Origin: Ectopseudomonas chengduensis
GTDB lineage: Bacteria > Pseudomonadota > Gammaproteobacteria > Pseudomonadales > Pseudomonadaceae
Length of the DNA stretch: 64,000 bases
Assembly (NCBI RefSeq): GCF_900102635.1
Contig: NZ_FMZQ01000007.1
Coordinates: forward strand, 62,001 to 126,000
Direction: 5' to 3'
In this document: piece after piece, positions 22,162 through 30,460 of the stretch
Position numbering within the stretch: the first letter of the stretch is position 1
Layout of the letters: the number at the start of each line of letters is the position of its first letter
The notes under the pieces: generated by a model
Database searches by the model: none
Told to the model about the DNA's origin: nothing
What the model saw: only the letters and a program-made list of their open reading frames with translations
Made by a program: the position numbers and the translations under genes

Positions 22162-22539
22162 ATGGCCAAAGTCACGCTTAACATGGGTAAGAGCAGAAGC
22201 CCGCGCCAGCTCAAGAAACTGTGCGCAAAGGCAAAGGGACTACTACTGACGCTGGGCCACAAGAACGGCGAGTTCCAGAAGGATATGGAGCAGTTGACTG
22301 TCAAAGGTCGCGAACACCTTGTGATGATCGACTGGCATGTCACCGGCTGTAGCTACACCGGAAACGTCGACGACTGCACAGCGTGGGAGAAGCTGGTTCG
22401 CCTCGTGCAGTCGGATACTGCCGACTTTTCCGGCCGGTCAGATAATCCGCTCCGCACAAGCTTGACCAAGACGCACGACATCTGCCGCTTTGCCCGCGCC
22501 CTCGTGGCGCAACAGCGCGCACGCGCCCTGGCTGCATAG
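22162..22539 (+). CDS. Small basic hypothetical protein
   Basis: 125 aa, Lys/Arg rich at both ends (SRSPRQLKKLCAKAKG; AQQRARALAA). The middle holds MIDWHVTGCSYTGNVDDC. RBS GAGGAA precedes ATG 22162. Nucleic-acid binding is possible from charge alone. Confidence 0.65.
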   Translation: MAKVTLNMGKSRSPRQLKKLCAKAKGLLLTLGHKNGEFQKDMEQLTVKGREHLVMIDWHVTGCSYTGNVDDCTAWEKLVRLVQSDTADFSGRSDNPLRTSLTKTHDICRFARALVAQQRARALAA

Positions 22540-22549
22540 GCCAATCACG

Positions 22550-22699
22550 ATGAGTCGCCTTGAGTTTTGGGCTTACAAACATGGCTACTGCGGAAAAATC
22601 ATCCCAAGGTCAGTTCGGAAACTCTGTGCTAAGACGGCACTTCACCGCGCTTGGTTGTCCGGTCGTAACTATTGCAAATGGGGTTGGAAGGAATCATGA
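22550..22699 (+). CDS. Very small basic protein
   Basis: 49 aa, very basic with four Trp (MSRLEFWAYKHGYCGKII; KWGWKES). Its TGA overlaps the ATG of the next gene. Supported by coupling and by filling the gap between two clear genes. Confidence 0.45.
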   Translation: MSRLEFWAYKHGYCGKIIPRSVRKLCAKTALHRAWLSGRNYCKWGWKES

Positions 22700-23037
22700 A
22701 AACCAGCAACTACAAGGGTTTTGAGCTGGATTGGGTAGAGGAAAAGCAGGTGTTCGCCATTTCCTTGGAAGGTGATCATGTTAGCCATGTTCCGACTATC
22801 GAAATCGGTGAGAAGTGCATTGACTTCTACCATGAGGCATCCGACGTTTCTTTCAATCTCCATCGCAAGCGTGCTGAGGCTGCTCGGCAAGCAGAGCGCG
22901 ACAACGCTGGCCCCGAGCCGGAGCTAGCAACGGAAGGCAAACCAAACGTGGCCTGGGTGAAGTGGTATCGGGCAATTAGCGGTTGTGGGCTACGTGAAGC
23001 ATACGAAGCCGCCGTGCTGCGTATTTCGCAGGCATGA
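22696..23037 (+). CDS. Hypothetical protein with L7/L12-like C-terminal motif
   Basis: 113 aa. ATG 22696 has GGAAGGAATC upstream. The C-terminal VAWVKWYRAISGCGLREAYE resembles the helix-turn of ribosomal protein L7/L12 C-terminal domains (VIKxxRxxTGLGLKEAK), a motif reused in small uncharacterised bacterial proteins. A ribosome-linked role cannot be claimed. The N-terminal half is strand-rich. Confidence 0.6.
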   Translation: MKTSNYKGFELDWVEEKQVFAISLEGDHVSHVPTIEIGEKCIDFYHEASDVSFNLHRKRAEAARQAERDNAGPEPELATEGKPNVAWVKWYRAISGCGLREAYEAAVLRISQA

Positions 23038-23068
23038 TCAAGGTAACCACGAAGGAACCTTCACTTCC

Positions 23069-23332
23069 ATGATTCTCAACAAGAACGAATGCCAGGCCGC
23101 CGGCCTTGACCCTGCCGAGGTAGCCAAGATTGCGCGTGGCATATCACGCTACGCCAAGCAGGCACAGGCGCTTGGGGTGCAAGTTTTCGGCGGCGGCACG
23201 GGCGGGCAGTTGCGGTTCTCTGACGGCGGCAGTGGCGATCTTATCCTGGCGCACCTTGACGGTAATTTCGACGGTGGCGACGGGGCGAATGCCCTGGACG
23301 CTGACGGACTGCTGCGCGGCGAATACGCATAA
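23069..23332 (+). CDS. Small glycine-rich hypothetical protein
   Basis: 87 aa from ATG 23069 with GAAGGAACC upstream. KNECQAAGLDPAEVAKIARG then a Gly/Asp-rich C-terminal half (DGGSGDLILAHLDGNFDGGD). No family. Confidence 0.65.
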   Translation: MILNKNECQAAGLDPAEVAKIARGISRYAKQAQALGVQVFGGGTGGQLRFSDGGSGDLILAHLDGNFDGGDGANALDADGLLRGEYA

Positions 23333-23354
23333 CGACCTGAAAGGAACCCTCCCC

Positions 23355-23615
23355 ATGCCCAAGCGCCGCACCTTCGCAGCCGCCGAGCACCAAGCCGTTT
23401 ACGACCAGCTACGAACGATGACCCCGCGCCCAGACCCCGAGAAGCTTCGCGGCATGGGTGGTGGTGGCAACGCTTACGCTGTCGGCTACACCCAGCCGGA
23501 CGCGCCTAACAGGTTGTTTCCGCGCGGCTCGCGAGCCTATGCCCACTGGGCGGCCGGCGTGGACAACGCCCGCGATGATTCCAAGGCAGCAGGCAATCCA
23601 GCGTCTAACTCTTAA
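23355..23615 (+). CDS. Small hypothetical protein
   Basis: 86 aa, basic N-terminus (MPKRRTFAAAEHQAVYDQLR) and GGGGNAYAVGYTQPDAPNRL. RBS AAAGGAACC. Similar short proteins with the phrase FPRGSRAYAHWAAG seem common in mobile elements, but function is unknown. Confidence 0.65.
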   Translation: MPKRRTFAAAEHQAVYDQLRTMTPRPDPEKLRGMGGGGNAYAVGYTQPDAPNRLFPRGSRAYAHWAAGVDNARDDSKAAGNPASNS

Positions 23616-23626
23616 GGAATCCAGTC

Positions 23627-23848
23627 ATGCAGTCTGAAGGCACCTGGCAGCAAGTGGAACCATGCACCAAATGCGGAAACCACGAAGGGTGGTACGAGAA
23701 GCGGGTTTGCAAGTACATCCAGTTTTTCGACGCAAATGGGGATGCCTTTGATGCCGGCAACATGGAGCGCGTGCGCGGTGGTGAGCGCCGGTTCTGCATG
23801 GGGTGCCACAAGGATATAACCGACCAAATCAAGAAGGTTCCACGTTAG
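23627..23848 (+). CDS. Small zinc-ribbon protein
   Basis: 73 aa with two CxxC pairs: PCTKCGNHEGWYEK and FCMGCHKDITD, a complete zinc-ribbon pattern. Last gene of the class B unit from 21276; the convergent yedK gene follows 24 bp later. Confidence 0.7.
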   Translation: MQSEGTWQQVEPCTKCGNHEGWYEKRVCKYIQFFDANGDAFDAGNMERVRGGERRFCMGCHKDITDQIKKVPR

Positions 23849-23872
23849 AGCGAACCACCCGCCTGTACAGTG

Positions 23873-24517
23873 TCAGCCGGCGGCTTCGGCTACAAGCCGA
23901 TCAGCTGGATATTGCCGCATGAACTCGGCGCTTTGCTCTGCTGGCGCATGCAGCCAGTCGCCGTATGCGCCAGCCGGAAGAATCACGACCATCCGCCTTT
24001 CGTCGCCTGGCCGGTGAAAGTTGCGCATCAGCGGATGATCGTCGGCGCTCACTGTGAGCATCGTGAAGCTCAGTACCTCGCGACCGTCAGGATTCCGCCA
24101 GCGATCCCATAGGCCGGCGATGCCGAGCAACTGCCCGTCTGCCCGTTCGATTCGTGTCGGTATCGGCTTGCCAGTGCGCCAGTCAGGTTCGTAGATCGCG
24201 CGGGCAGGGATGATGCAGTGACGCGCCAGCTTCCAGGCGTCCCGGTAGGATGGCTTCGACGCAACAGTTTCCGACCGGGCGTTGTACGTCCTTCGCGCCA
24301 GCTTGGTGTCTTTTGCCCAGAACGGCAGCAGGCCGAATACCCCAGCGCCAGCAACCAGCGCTGGCGCTGCCGCATCACTGGTATCCGCCAGACCGGATGC
24401 CCGGATGAATGGGCCGATGTACCCCGGCCACAGTTCGCGCTGCACTGGTTCATCGAGCGTGACGCCAAAGGCGCTGGCCAGATCGGCGACGCTCGGAGCC
24501 TCGTATCGGCTGCACAT
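23873..24517 (-). CDS. yedK: SOS response-associated peptidase YedK (HMCES/SRAP family)
   Basis: 214 aa, normal length. Cys2 directly after Met (MCSRYE) is the residue that crosslinks abasic sites in single-stranded DNA. TYNARSETV, CIIPARAIYEPDW (catalytic Glu) and MRNFHRPGDERRMVVILP (His region) are all present, so it should be active. It shields abasic sites during replication. It diverges from umuDC, and the SOS box at 24561 lies between them. Confidence 0.93.
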   Translation of the reverse strand: MCSRYEAPSVADLASAFGVTLDEPVQRELWPGYIGPFIRASGLADTSDAAAPALVAGAGVFGLLPFWAKDTKLARRTYNARSETVASKPSYRDAWKLARHCIIPARAIYEPDWRTGKPIPTRIERADGQLLGIAGLWDRWRNPDGREVLSFTMLTVSADDHPLMRNFHRPGDERRMVVILPAGAYGDWLHAPAEQSAEFMRQYPADRLVAEAAG

Positions 24518-24560
24518 AAACCCTCCTGCTGGTGCTGGTTTAGCTGGCTCGCTATGCTAT

Positions 24561-24576
24561 ATGTATAAACATACAG
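24561..24576. promoter_or_regulatory. LexA (SOS) box
   Basis: ATGTATAAACATACAG; reverse CTGTATGTTTATACAT, close to the CTG-N10-CAG consensus with one arm changed. It sits 19 bp before umuD and 44 bp before yedK, so LexA could repress both directions. Confidence 0.8.
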
Positions 24577-24594
24577 TATTCACGAGCAATACCC

Positions 24595-25029
24595 ATGACC
24601 CTGACTCAAGTGCTTGGGCGCGTTCGGCCGTCCCGAATCCGCGTCCCATTCTATGCCTGCCGCGTAAGTGCCGGGTTTCCAAGCCCTGCTGATGACTTCG
24701 CGGAAGCGGCGTTGTCCCTGGACGAACTGACCGAAGTTCGCGCGCCCAGTACCTACCTGGTGCGCGTTGGCGGCGATAGCATGATCGAACGGGGCATCTT
24801 CAACGGGGACGTGCTGGTGGTGAATCGGGCCCTGGATGCCGTCTCCGGTGACGTTGTGATCGCCTGCATCGGCGGTGAGTTCACAGTCAAGGAGGTTTCC
24901 TTCAGACAGGGCCATCCGCCCATGCTGGTGCCAGCCAACTCCAAGTATCAACCGATCTACCTGCGTGATGGCGAGGAGAATGATCTGTTCGGCGTGGCCA
25001 CCTACTGTCTCCACAAGTTGCGGCGCTGA
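24595..25029 (+). CDS. umuD: UmuD-like (RulA/MucA family) SOS mutagenesis protein
   Basis: 144 aa. The self-cleavage site is Ala26-Gly27 followed by FPSPADDF; catalytic Ser62 in GGDSM and Lys99 in FTVKEV are present. RecA-stimulated cleavage gives UmuD', which joins UmuC as error-prone DNA polymerase V. ATG 24595 lies directly after the SOS box; umuC starts 3 bp after the stop. Such cassettes (rulAB) are typical of Pseudomonas plasmids and give UV tolerance. Confidence 0.93.
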   Translation: MTLTQVLGRVRPSRIRVPFYACRVSAGFPSPADDFAEAALSLDELTEVRAPSTYLVRVGGDSMIERGIFNGDVLVVNRALDAVSGDVVIACIGGEFTVKEVSFRQGHPPMLVPANSKYQPIYLRDGEENDLFGVATYCLHKLRR

Positions 25030-25032
25030 AGC

Positions 25033-26295
25033 ATGTTCGCCCTGGTTGACTGCAAAAACTTCTACGTCAGCGTCGAGCGCCTATTTCAGCCGGCGTTACG
25101 CGGGCGTCCCGTTGTCGTGCTCAGCAGCAACGACGGCTGTGTCGTCAGTCGTAGCGACGAAGCCAAAAGCCTCGGTATCAAGATGAGTCAGCCGTTCTTT
25201 CAACTTCGCGACCTGGTGCGCTCGCACGGCCTGGTGATGTGCAGCTCGAACTTTGCGCTTTACGCTGATCTGTCCCAGCGTGTTGCCACCGTGTTGCGCG
25301 AGATGGCACCTCGCTGCGAACAGTACTCCGTCGACGAGTGTTTCCTGGCGCTCGATGGCGTCATGGGCGACCTCGATGCCCTGGGCCGGGAGATTCGCCG
25401 TCGAGTGCTGAAGGAAGTCGGCATTCCGGTCGGCGTTGGCATCGCGCCAACCAAAACGCTGTCCAAGCTGGCGAGCTTCGCCTCGAAGAAGTGGCCGAAA
25501 ACAGAGGGGGTTGTCGATCTGCGAGACCCTGCGCGCCAGCGGCGATTACTCAGCCTGCCAGTGATGACTGTCGATGAGGTCTGGGGAATTGGTCGCCGCC
25601 ATACAGAGCGCCTGAACGCCATGGGCATCACTCACGCTATCCAGCTCGCAGAGTTTGATCGTAAAACCCTACGGCGGCTCTTCAACGTCAACGTTGAACG
25701 GACAGCGAGAGAGCTTGCAGGGGAGCGCTGCTTTGATCTTGAAGACAGCCCGGTGCCAAAGCAAATGATCGCTTGCACTCGATCCTTCGGTGAACGGGTT
25801 TACGAGCTGGCGCTGCTGGAGCAGGCGGTGGCCACCTATGGCTGCCGCGCCAGCGAGAAACTGCGCGGCCAGCACCAGCTATGCCGGATGGTGCAGGTGT
25901 TCGTCAGCACCGGGACGTTCACCGAGGGTGATGCGAGATATAGCCGTAGCGCCAGCGTGCCGATGCCATACCCGAGCGCCGACTCCCGCGATATTGTCGA
26001 GGCGGCGCAGGCTGGACTGCGCGCTATCTACGTCAGCGGGCCCGCGTACGCCAAAGCTGGTGTGATCCTCATGGATTTCGTTGGAGATGGCCACTTCACC
26101 GATGATCTGTTTGCCCCGGCACCTCGCCCGAATAGTCACCGCGTCATGAGCGTGATGGATGAAATCAACCGCCGGCAGGGGCGCAATACGTTACGCCTGG
26201 CGCGCACGCTCAGTGACACAGGCTGGAGCATGAAGCGTGAACGCATGAGCAAGCGCTTCACCACGTCCTGGTCGGAACTGCCGATTGCGTATTGA
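25033..26295 (+). CDS. umuC: UmuC-like (RulB family) Y-family DNA polymerase
   Basis: 420 aa, full length. MFALVDCKNFYVSVERLF carries the first metal-binding Asp; SVDECF has the catalytic Asp-Glu; VGIAPTKTLSKLA and the WGIG helix-hairpin-helix (residues about 185-190) are intact. The little-finger domain and C-terminus are also full. It needs UmuD' for translesion synthesis. No insertion is seen, although rulB genes are frequent targets for mobile elements. Confidence 0.95.
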   Translation: MFALVDCKNFYVSVERLFQPALRGRPVVVLSSNDGCVVSRSDEAKSLGIKMSQPFFQLRDLVRSHGLVMCSSNFALYADLSQRVATVLREMAPRCEQYSVDECFLALDGVMGDLDALGREIRRRVLKEVGIPVGVGIAPTKTLSKLASFASKKWPKTEGVVDLRDPARQRRLLSLPVMTVDEVWGIGRRHTERLNAMGITHAIQLAEFDRKTLRRLFNVNVERTARELAGERCFDLEDSPVPKQMIACTRSFGERVYELALLEQAVATYGCRASEKLRGQHQLCRMVQVFVSTGTFTEGDARYSRSASVPMPYPSADSRDIVEAAQAGLRAIYVSGPAYAKAGVILMDFVGDGHFTDDLFAPAPRPNSHRVMSVMDEINRRQGRNTLRLARTLSDTGWSMKRERMSKRFTTSWSELPIAY

Positions 26296-26321
26296 GCGAA
26301 CCATTTGATAGGAGAACGTTG

Positions 26322-26804
26322 ATGCTCGATCCCGTAGTAATCACACGCGCTATGCGCACGTTGACCATCCCGCTCAAGGGCATCTACTTCGACCAGATTG
26401 CCGCCGGCATCAAACCCGAGGAGTTCAGGCTGGTTACGCCGTTCTGGCGGCGACGCCTGGTAGGGCAGGACTACGATCTGATTGAGCTGACGCGGGGCTA
26501 CCCCAAGCGGGGCGATACCTCGCGGCGGCTGGTGCTGCCCTGGAAGGGATACAGGATCATCACGATCTGTCATCCGCACTTCGGACCCGATCATGTCGAA
26601 GTGTTCGCCATTGATGTTGCCAGGCCTGCGCCAGCAGAGATGAAGATTGGCGATTGGATCGAATACGACCTCGTGACCCCGCGTCGGCATACCCGCGCCA
26701 GGCTGATAGCGAATCAGGATGATCTCGTGACGGCCGGCAGTCTTCTGGCCGATCCAACCAGCGGCTGGCGTGCGGCGACTCGTGACTGGGGCCAAGCGGC
26801 TTGA
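26322..26804 (+). CDS. ASCH-domain protein
   Basis: 160 aa. ATG 26322 has AGGAGA upstream. TIPLKGIYFDQIAAGIKPEE, FRLVTPFWRRRL, IELTRGYPKRGD and ICHPHFGPDHVEVFAIDV are the strands and conserved basic/acidic residues of phage-type ASCH proteins, thought to bind RNA or modified nucleosides. The last 55 residues form an extra segment without a known match. It follows umuC by 26 bp and could be transcribed from the SOS promoter. Confidence 0.8.
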   Translation: MLDPVVITRAMRTLTIPLKGIYFDQIAAGIKPEEFRLVTPFWRRRLVGQDYDLIELTRGYPKRGDTSRRLVLPWKGYRIITICHPHFGPDHVEVFAIDVARPAPAEMKIGDWIEYDLVTPRRHTRARLIANQDDLVTAGSLLADPTSGWRAATRDWGQAA

Positions 26805-26825
26805 AGCGCTAACGACAGGCCCGCT

Positions 26826-27964
26826 GTACCTGAGCCTTCGTTATCTCCAGCATTGTGGCCGCCGAGGGCAGGCTGGCCCCGGTATGGAGCGCCAGCTCAG
26901 CACCGAAATCGCGACAGGCTGTACAGCAGCGAATCTATCGAAGGGTTAGGTACAGCCGATGTACCCCACTCTTCGGTCCGTCGATCATGTCCTAGGCCCC
27001 GCTTCAGGGAGCCCCACCCTCTGAGGCGATGCATACCACGCCCACTGCGACCTATCGAAGGGTCAGGTACGGTGACCAGCTGAGTGCACCCTGTACCTGA
27101 CCCTTCGATTCATCACCAGCGCCTGCAGCACTGCCACTTCCCCCCGTACCTGAGTCTTCGTTCAGGTTTGCTCAGGCTGCACTGCAGCGCCAGCACCGAG
27201 TACCAAGCCCCCCCCACGAGATCGAAGAGTCAGGTACGCCCCAGGTACGCTGGCGCTGGAACCGCTGCGTCTGGATCGAAGAGTAAGGTACGTTCCAGGC
27301 TGAGAGGAAGGAAAACGCCCACCACACGCGCGACAGCGCCATCTGGACGCTCATTTAAGGAGCACAAAACGAAGAGTCAGGTACAGGAAAGCATCAGCAA
27401 TCGGTCGTTTCTTAGGTGATGCGAGAAAAAACCAATGGAATCAGGCGATTGCGAGATAACTGGAAAAATAGAACACAGCTTGCGCACAGGATGCACACAG
27501 CTTGTCAACAGAAAATAGGGGGGTTACACACAGAGAATCGAAGACCTAGGTACGGCCTCGAAGGGTGAGGTACGCAGAACGTAGGGCAGAGTACACGAAA
27601 CGAAGCTTGAGGTGCGAGCAACGTAGTCCTGGGTACGTGAAACGTCGAGCTGGGTACGGGATATCGAAGGGCCAGGTACAGGCATTATGAGCGCAAACCA
27701 GGCAGGACGTGGCCTCCGCGCCGGTTAAAAGCACCTCTAACCTGTTCCCTAACCGGGTCTCTAACCCGCTTTTGCTTCACCTGCTTTAAAACCAGAAAAA
27801 AATAACCTGTTTGCTACCGACTTAACCCGCGCATCGCGAGAGCCGGCGGGACATGATGCGGTGGATAACTCAGAATCACCAGGCCTGGCGAGCAATACAG
27901 CCATATCGTACCCCAACCTTCGATGCCTGCACCTGAGCCTTCGATGACCGTACCTTGAACTTCG
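26826..27964. repeat. Replication origin with 19 iterons
   Basis: Copies of GTACCTGAnnCTTCGAT in both orientations start at 26826, 26937(-), 26961, 27054(-), 27093, 27146, 27221(-), 27275(-), 27369(-), 27537(-), 27557(-), 27578(-), 27598(-), 27620(-), 27641(-), 27663(-), 27908, 27929 and 27950. The seven from 27537 are tandem at about 21-bp (two helical turns) spacing; the three from 27908 face rep and may also repress it. DnaA-box-like TTACACACA (27524-27532) and TTATCCACC (27860-27868, reverse) are present. Three GGTTAG-type repeats of 12-13 bp lie at 27730-27775 (reverse) and AT-rich sequence at 27785-27805, a possible melting site. Two more iterons follow in and after rep. Confidence 0.9.
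27537..27679 (-). repeat. Phased tandem iteron array
   Basis: Seven iterons in one orientation at 20-22-bp spacing, the core of the origin. Copies 3 to 6 are more diverged (for example GTGC for GTAC at 27611-27614) than the outer ones, which may tune initiator affinity. Confidence 0.85.
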
Positions 27965-28094
27965 CTGATCCAGCCTATCGGTATGGAGCACATCGTTTAT
28001 CTAGAAGAATAAGTTCCTAAACTTCCATTGAACGCGGTGGTATGGACATATAACCTTTGTGGTCAGGAATTGATCAACCTTCTGAGACGACATC

Positions 28095-29222
28095 ATGACA
28101 GCCACCGCAGAGATGAGCGAAGAAGGAGAAAGGAAGCTACGTACCCAGAAAGACCTGGCACAGCTTCAGGTCCAGGGCGTTCTACCGTACTTCAATCCGA
28201 CCATCTACGAGATGGCCAATCCCATTGTGCGTTCCGCACTCTTCGGTCTATCCAAGCACAAGCAGTACTACCAGGACTGGGTAACCACGTTCTCTGTCGG
28301 TGGCGGGACCTTGGAGCAGCGCGGGCCATCTCTCAATACCGATCACGAGGAGTTGTGGGGTAGGCTGCTTACTTACGCCAGGGGCACATCGCTGACGAAA
28401 GGCATCCACGTCCGTATCGTTGACCTGATACGCGATCTGAACTACAGCACAGGTGGCCCTAACTTCGTTCGCGTTTCCAAGATGCTCAGCGATCTTGAAT
28501 CAGCCAGCGTGCGCATCTCTCACAAGCCAGCTCTCAAGCGCCTATATGAGCTGCTGACGGACAAAAACCTGGGCAAGCGCGCTGACGGCAAATTTCTGGT
28601 TGAGCTAATCCGCAACCGCTACAGCGAGCACCTGAAGGCCATCCAGGCAGCGCTGGCCAGCGACAGCAATGAACCTGTTTTCGTTACCCTTCGCTTCATC
28701 GAGAGGTTGACGACGCACCCTGTCTCCGGCCGCGAAGTTATCAGCCTCGATCCGATGACATGTCTGTTCTTCGATGGCGTCAATACAACGCTCATCCCGT
28801 ACAAGGTTCGCGAGAAGCTCAATCCGATTTCGAAGCGGCTGCTGACCTTCATAGGCTCTCACCGTGATGGCGTGTACCGCATGCGCTTGCACTATTACTT
28901 CATGCTGGTTGGCTACAAAGGCGACTACACGAAGCTGGAGCGCAAGTTCAAATCTGAGTTCATCAAGACCTGTACCGCCCTCGAAGAAAACGATTACATC
29001 AAGCCCGGCTGGGGTGTGGCACGCAATGACGATCACGAGTGGATGGTCTTCGGGCTCCAGATTGGAGATGCCGCTCGCGTGAAGGAAGCGATGGAAGAGT
29101 ACGCTGCCGCTGACGATGGTGATGATCGAACTCCCTTTGATCTCGATGCCGAGGACATCACCGATGTCGCTGTCGAGAACGGAGACTTATTCGACAACGT
29201 TGTACCTGAGTCTTCGATCTAG
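28095..29222 (+). CDS. TrfA-family plasmid replication initiator
   Basis: 375 aa, close to RK2 TrfA length. NPIVRSALFGLSKHKQ matches the TrfA NxxARSALF motif. The first winged helix (ELWGRLLTYARGTSLTKGIH then VRVSKMLSDLESASVRIS) and the second (LNPISKRLLTFIGSHRDGVY, YKGDYTKLERKFKSEFIKTC) follow in order. It binds the flanking iterons and loads host DnaB helicase. The acidic C-terminus is unusual: its last codons (VVPESSI) are formed by an iteron (29202-29218), so coding and binding sequence overlap. Three iterons at 27908-27964 upstream suggest autoregulation. Confidence 0.92.
   Translation: MTATAEMSEEGERKLRTQKDLAQLQVQGVLPYFNPTIYEMANPIVRSALFGLSKHKQYYQDWVTTFSVGGGTLEQRGPSLNTDHEELWGRLLTYARGTSLTKGIHVRIVDLIRDLNYSTGGPNFVRVSKMLSDLESASVRISHKPALKRLYELLTDKNLGKRADGKFLVELIRNRYSEHLKAIQAALASDSNEPVFVTLRFIERLTTHPVSGREVISLDPMTCLFFDGVNTTLIPYKVREKLNPISKRLLTFIGSHRDGVYRMRLHYYFMLVGYKGDYTKLERKFKSEFIKTCTALEENDYIKPGWGVARNDDHEWMVFGLQIGDAARVKEAMEEYAAADDGDDRTPFDLDAEDITDVAVENGDLFDNVVPESSI
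29202..29218 (+). repeat. Iteron inside rep 3' end
   Basis: GTACCTGAGTCTTCGAT, a perfect iteron overlapping the last codons of rep. A further copy (GTACCTGTGTCTTCGAT) is at 29362-29378. Downstream iterons can act in copy control by handcuffing with the origin. Confidence 0.9.
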
Positions 29223-29785
29223 GGCATCAGGGCATTTTTTCAGCGCCAGCACCTGGTAAATTCGGTAACGAGAAGGTAGCGCGTTACCGAGCTGGTGGTC
29301 GTCACCCAGCACGCTCAGGCCAGATCGTTCTGGCCAACACCAGTGCTGTCGTTATCAGGCTGTACCTGTGTCTTCGATGAACGTGACCAATCGATGTCGA
29401 CAGGGCAAGAACTCATCGAAAACCCTATCGCCATTCCGCCTTTGGATTGTCTAGTGATTTTCGGTGACCTTTGGCGATTGACCGCCAAGGGACTCTATGC
29501 GAAGTTAGAAAATCGCTGTGTGGCCAGCGCGCACCCAGTTACTTTGCCCCTTCACCGGGGGCTGCGAAGTGGATTCAGCCACCAACTTTCGGGTTGACTT
29601 GCTTTACAGGGGAAGCTACCTGGGGCCTCAGAAAACGGCTATCAGTTTGACTGGTAGCCGTTTTTTTATGCCTGAGCTTCGGCGACCTCTCGCGTTGCAA
29701 AAGCGTTTGGAGCCGCCGCGTAATCGACATCCCGTGAATATCGAATGAGTACTGGTGATCAGCTTTAGAATTCCTCGATAGGCAC
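29223..29785. other. Intergenic region after rep
   Basis: No gene can be supported. It holds an iteron at 29362-29378, the inverted repeat TTGGCG/CGCCAA at about 29470-29487, and a terminator at 29632. Short rightward frames at 29295 and 29518 have no RBS or family features. Confidence 0.5.
29632..29667 (+). terminator. Rho-independent terminator downstream of rep
   Basis: AACGGCTATCAG / CTGGTAGCCGTT stem (one G-T pair) with TTTGA loop and seven T. Read leftward it also has flanking A/T, so it may work both ways and insulate rep from the next operon. Confidence 0.9.
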
Positions 29786-29814
29786 TTCCAAAGGTCAGCA
29801 CAACTGACCATAAT
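29786..29814 (+). promoter_or_regulatory. Class C promoter-operator, copy 1
   Basis: -35 TTCCAA, 17 bp, -10 CATAAT. The spacer contains the perfect inverted repeat GGTCAG-N5-CTGACC (29793-29809). A bound repressor would block RNA polymerase. It implies transcription starts near 29821, so the HTH gene cannot begin at the ATG at 29813. Confidence 0.75.
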
Positions 29815-29848
29815 GCAGAGTGATATCACAGGTCTGGAGTTTGGCCGA

Positions 29849-30124
29849 ATGGTTGATGATTCAAAATCCCAGTTCCCCCGAGGGGATGTGCGCCGCCTGC
29901 TTCGTCTAGCCCTCGCAATGGCTGACCTTGAGCGCCCGACGCTTAACGCCCTGGCCGCCGAGACAGGCCATCATAAGCAGACCATCCTTGATGATGTGCC
30001 TCGGCTGCGCGAGCAGCTAGGTGTCCAGGTCGAGAAAGAGGGGGCCGAGTACAGGCTTGTGGATTGGGGCCCGGTGGTCAAAAGGGCAGGGATAAAAAAG
30101 CTGTTGAAAGGTCAGATGACCTGA
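29849..30124 (+). CDS. Winged-HTH regulator, probably autoregulated
   Basis: 91 aa from ATG 29849, 9 bp after GGAG; the upstream ATG 29813 overlaps the -10 element. RRLLRLALAMADLERPTLNA, LAAETGHHKQTILDDVPRLR (recognition helix) and EKEGAEYRLVDWG (wing) form a winged HTH. GGTCAG-N5-CTGACC sites lie immediately upstream and across its stop codon, so this protein is the natural candidate to bind them. It probably controls itself and the following small-gene run. Confidence 0.75.
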   Translation: MVDDSKSQFPRGDVRRLLRLALAMADLERPTLNALAAETGHHKQTILDDVPRLREQLGVQVEKEGAEYRLVDWGPVVKRAGIKKLLKGQMT

Positions 30125-30132
30125 CCTAATAT
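30104..30132 (+). promoter_or_regulatory. Class C promoter-operator, copy 2
   Basis: -35 TTGAAA, then exactly the 17-bp operator GGTCAGATGACCTGACC, then -10 TAATAT. It overlaps the last codons of the HTH gene and drives the genes from 30168. Confidence 0.85.
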
Positions 30133-30167
30133 TGCATCAAGAGCAACCCCTCACGGAACACCATCAG

Positions 30168-30443
30168 ATGGCAGCTAATGGAAGCCGTTTCATCCTTGGA
30201 CACTTGCGTATGACCGACTACGCACGTCTTGAGGATGGTCAAGAGGCTGTAATCGTGCTTAATCCTGCCGAGCCAAATGCTCGGGCCGAAGCTTCAAAAG
30301 GGCTCAAGGCGATATACGCCAAGGCTGGGCGGCACTGTGTGATCAGCACCCAGTCGATCTTGGTTGAAGAAGAGCCTGGTGTCTGGAAGCAAAGCCACTT
30401 TTTGAAAGTGAAACCAGTGCCTTTGAATCACGTCGAGAAGTAA
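30168..30443 (+). CDS. Hypothetical protein
   Basis: 91 aa. ATG 30168 (GGAAC 8 bp upstream) fits a transcript starting near 30139; ATG 30210 is an alternative. EDGQEAVIVLNPAEPNARAE and EPGVWKQSHFLKVKPVPL indicate a small strand-rich protein. First gene after the class C promoter. Confidence 0.65.
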   Translation: MAANGSRFILGHLRMTDYARLEDGQEAVIVLNPAEPNARAEASKGLKAIYAKAGRHCVISTQSILVEEEPGVWKQSHFLKVKPVPLNHVEK

Positions 30444-30460
30444 GAGGTTGAGCCTGAGCT

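Noticed and set aside
26826..27964. CRISPR array
   Set aside because: Repeats occur in both orientations with irregular gaps or tight 21-bp phasing and no spacer-length units; they fit plasmid iterons beside rep.
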